A stretch of 6,815 bases of DNA, from contig JALTUB010000117.1 of assembly GCA_027047745.1 (NCBI GenBank), forward strand, positions 1 to 6,815. The letters are read 5' to 3'. Each line of letters begins with the position of its first letter. The first letter of the stretch is position 1. The DNA is from Sulfurimonas sp. GTDB lineage: Bacteria; Campylobacterota; Campylobacteria; Campylobacterales; Sulfurimonadaceae. This document shows positions 6,719 through 6,815 of this stretch, one piece after another. Both the position numbers and the translations under genes were made by a program. A model generated the notes under the pieces. That model searched no databases. It saw nothing but the letters and a program-made list of their open reading frames with translations, and was not told the DNA's origin.

Positions 6719-6815
6719 TTAACTCCCGAAATCGTCAAACATAATCATCTCTTCCGGAACGCCAAGGTCGTCCAGCATTTTTAGTACGGCACTGATCATC
6801 ATGGGGGGGCCACAG
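6719..6815 (-). CDS. nqrF: Na+-translocating NADH:quinone reductase subunit F, C-terminal 31 codons
   Basis: C-terminal end of the FAD- and 2Fe-2S-containing subunit that accepts electrons from NADH in the membrane-bound Na+-pumping respiratory complex. The frame enters at the window edge and reads CGPPMMISAVLKMLDD then LGVPEEMIMFDDFGS and a stop (6719-6721). CGPPMM is the conserved nucleotide-binding Cys-Gly-Pro-Pro motif of the ferredoxin-NADP reductase fold, and the ending LGVPEExIxFDDFG is characteristic of NqrF. The seven-G run at 6803-6809 encodes the GPP bases, and the frame is intact across it. nqrF is usually the last gene of nqrABCDEF, so the rest of that operon should lie to the right, outside the window. 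Related FNR-type reductases also share CGPP, but the tail favours NqrF clearly. Confidence 0.9.
   Translation of the reverse strand, partial: CGPPMMISAVLKMLDDLGVPEEMIMFDDFGS

Noticed and set aside
6803..6809. Run of seven G as a possible sequencing error or phase-variable tract.
   Set aside because: The nqrF frame reads correctly through it as the conserved Gly-Pro-Pro, so the length is as expected for coding.

Overview
The window looks like a chromosomal segment of an AT-rich Bacteroidota, most likely Bacteroidales or a close relative. The evidence is a SusC/SusD outer-membrane pair, intergenic DNA without Shine-Dalgarno sites, a Bacteroides-type promoter, and the end of a Na+-translocating NADH:quinone reductase gene.

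Layout. (1) Positions 1-4301, minus strand: a two-gene nutrient-uptake operon, transcribed right to left. It holds susC (TonB-dependent channel, complete, 995 aa), then 54 bp, then susD (surface lipoprotein, about 419 codons present, last residues cut off by the window edge). A candidate promoter lies just upstream of susC. (2) About 4404-5319: a scar of dead mobile DNA, richer in GC than the flanking AT-rich spacer. It contains a frameshifted C-terminal remnant of an IS66-family transposase (4556-4745) and a frameshifted N-terminal half of an IS5-family transposase (4884-5258), both on the minus strand. No single open frame crosses either remnant, so the transposase assignments come from joining short pieces in different frames. 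(3) 5386-6513, plus strand: an intact polytopic membrane transporter of the ion-transporter superfamily (SLC13/ArsB/YbiR-like). (4) 6514-6718: a spacer between convergent genes with a long imperfect hairpin. (5) 6719-6815, minus strand: the last 31 codons of nqrF.

How the parts work together. SusC and SusD should form one lidded-barrel importer for an oligomeric nutrient, powered by TonB. The substrate cannot be inferred, because the window has no glycoside hydrolase, peptidase or regulator. SusC lacks an N-terminal STN signalling domain, so FecR/ECF-type surface signalling is unlikely. Na+-NQR builds a sodium gradient, and the neighbouring transporter belongs to a superfamily with several Na+-coupled members. 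The two genes are convergent and so not one operon, and a functional link is only a possibility.

I found no RNA gene, CRISPR array or evidence for a new defence or metabolic system. The least obvious content is the decayed double-IS scar and the hairpin at 6599-6647.
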